DNA from: Chlorobiales bacterium
GTDB taxonomy: Bacteria; Bacteroidota; Chlorobiia; Chlorobiales; Chlorobiaceae
Direction: 5' to 3'
Length of the DNA stretch: 7,639 bases
Assembly: GCA_022360415.1 (NCBI GenBank)
Contig: JAKSDB010000199.1
Coordinates: 1 to 7,639 of the forward strand
The notes under the pieces are model-generated. The model was not told the DNA's origin. It did no database searches and saw nothing but the letters and a program-made list of their open reading frames with translations. Position numbers and translations under genes: made by a program. Shown one piece after another: positions 6,708 to 7,639 of the stretch (positions are counted from its first letter, which is position 1; every line of letters starts with the position of its first letter).

Positions 6708-7092
6708 AGTGTTGAAAACGTATAAAGGAAAAGCTGAAATCGAGATCGTCTGCGTGGAAGCGTCAAATGATAATGTGCACTGTGGAGCCTGCAACATGGG
6801 TCAAAAGCCGTCAACGAAGCCTGAAACGGTTCTTGCACAAAACAAAATCGCGGCAAAACCCGGCGATATGGTCGAATGTAACCTGAAAGAACATGCAGAG
6901 ATCAAGGCAGCGCTGCTGCTTTTTGTAGGGCCGCTGGTGCTGTTCATGATTGCGCTTGGACTGTCGAGCGTCTTGAAAATGGAGCTTTGGCAATCGTTTC
7001 TTTCCGGAACAGCGGTTCTCGTCATAACCTATATCGCTCTCCGGTTTTTACTGAAGAACAAAACATATTACTATATCACAGGAATTAAATAA
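6697..7092 (+). CDS. rseC: RseC/SoxR-reducing-type membrane protein
   Basis: This 131-residue protein has a soluble N-terminal part with cysteines C19, C29, C32 (HCGAC, a CXXC pair) and C61, then two hydrophobic helices at about 71-93 and 97-119, and a basic tail. This matches the RseC/MucC family: an N-terminal Cys cluster and a two-helix hairpin. In E. coli, RseC modulates sigma-E, and with the Rnf-like Rsx complex it helps reduce SoxR. Here the gene lies only 6 bp before rnfB and almost certainly shares its transcript, pointing to a role in assembling or serving the Rnf complex rather than sigma-E control. That role is inferred. The ATG has a Shine-Dalgarno 10 nt away, and the upstream leader carries a 19-bp palindrome. 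Confidence 0.85.
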   Translation: MYAKVLKTYKGKAEIEIVCVEASNDNVHCGACNMGQKPSTKPETVLAQNKIAAKPGDMVECNLKEHAEIKAALLLFVGPLVLFMIALGLSSVLKMELWQSFLSGTAVLVITYIALRFLLKNKTYYYITGIK

Positions 7093-7098
7093 CGCCGT

Positions 7099-7639
7099 AT
7101 GATTAGTGAAGCATTCATACCGGCCGTCGCAAGTCTGGGTTCAGTGGCGCTTGCTCTTGGCCTTATAATTTTCTATGTCTCGAAAAAATTTCACGTCGAA
7201 GAAGATCCAATGGTGGTCTTCATCAACGATATCCTTCCCGGCGTCAACTGCGGAGCCTGTGGCTACCCGAGCTGCGGACAGTTCGCTGAAGTTCTTGTAC
7301 AAACGAAAGATTCATCGATGTCCTGTCCGGTCGGCGGAGCCGACCTTGCGGCGAAACTCGGTACCGCACTCGGCCTCACCATGGCCGAACCCAAGCCGGT
7401 AACGGCGGTCGTGCTTTGTCAGGGCGATAACGATACAGCGAGAGAAACGGCCGAGTATTTCGGCATCCAGGACTGCTGGGCCGCGACGCAAACCTATGTC
7501 GGGCCGAAACAGTGCAGCTACTCCTGCATCGGCCTTGGATCATGTATCGCTTTCTGTGATTTTGGGGCGATGCGTCTTGAAAACGGACTGATTGTTATTG
7601 ACAAAGATCTTTGCACCGGATGCGGTGCATGTGTTCCGG
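7099..7639 (+). CDS. rnfB: Rnf complex iron-sulfur subunit RnfB (5' part, cut by window edge)
   Basis: The frame stays open from ATG 7099 to the window end, giving 180 codons. Residues 6-27 form an N-terminal membrane anchor. Next comes the Fe-S domain NCGACGYPSCG with C51, C54, C59 and C76, the CX2CX4CX16C pattern of RnfB. A second set, C139, C143, C149 and C153 (CX3CX5CX3C), and the start of a ferredoxin motif, C172, C175 and C178, follow. RnfB receives electrons from ferredoxin in the Rnf complex, which links ferredoxin:NAD+ exchange to ion movement across the cytoplasmic membrane. The long multi-cluster form is typical of anaerobes. Spacing of 6 bp to the rseC-like gene implies one operon. 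The remaining rnf genes should lie to the right. Confidence 0.95.
   Translation, partial: MISEAFIPAVASLGSVALALGLIIFYVSKKFHVEEDPMVVFINDILPGVNCGACGYPSCGQFAEVLVQTKDSSMSCPVGGADLAAKLGTALGLTMAEPKPVTAVVLCQGDNDTARETAEYFGIQDCWAATQTYVGPKQCSYSCIGLGSCIAFCDFGAMRLENGLIVIDKDLCTGCGACVP

Noticed and set aside
7175..7402. A 75-residue plus-strand ORF inside rnfB
   Set aside because: It is an out-of-frame shadow; the rnfB frame carries the conserved cysteine motifs across the same bases.
7555..7570. CDFGAM rather than the common CPF.AI after the fourth Cys in the RnfB middle cluster
   Set aside because: RnfB homologues vary at the residue after this cysteine as far as I recall, so it is not evidence of a defect.

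Overview
The window looks like ordinary chromosomal DNA from a Gram-negative, probably anaerobic bacterium. My best guess is a green sulfur bacterium (Chlorobiaceae) or a close relative in the Bacteroidota/Chlorobiota group. The guess rests on an rseC-like gene directly before rnfB, the style of the PurB, tRNA nucleotidyltransferase and BtuF proteins, an evident lipoprotein signal, and moderate G+C. It is recalled resemblance, not a database result. No transposon, phage, CRISPR, rRNA or tRNA gene was seen.

Left edge (1-283, minus strand): a nearly complete cobalamin (B12) riboswitch aptamer lies at 12-222 behind its own sigma70-like promoter (252-280). It reads leftward out of the window, so the gene it controls is not visible. 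Upstream of it on the same strand, 284-763 encodes a small SRPBCC-fold protein. A 190-bp divergent intergenic region (764-953) follows, with a few weak inverted repeats.

Middle (954-5045, plus strand): four genes run head to tail, a Nudix hydrolase, a BtuF-like cobalamin-binding lipoprotein (overlapping the Nudix gene by 26 bp), a 12-helix MFS exporter of the TetA/DHA1 type, and a class II tRNA nucleotidyltransferase (CCA-adding type) with an HD domain. After 128 bp comes purB (5174-6478, GTG start), adenylosuccinate lyase of purine synthesis.

Right edge (6479-7639, plus strand): a 218-bp leader carries a perfect 9-1-9 palindrome, a second small hairpin and a strong Shine-Dalgarno. It precedes an RseC-family membrane protein and then the first 180 codons of rnfB, the iron-sulfur subunit of the Rnf ferredoxin:NAD+ oxidoreductase. 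The rest of an rnf operon probably lies off the right edge.

Two functional links stand out: B12 handling on the left (riboswitch plus BtuF on opposite strands) and membrane electron transfer on the right (RseC-RnfB). I see no clearly undescribed system. The most useful leads are the palindrome and start-codon layout of the rseC-rnf leader, the structure of the riboswitch, and the BtuF gene lacking visible transporter partners.
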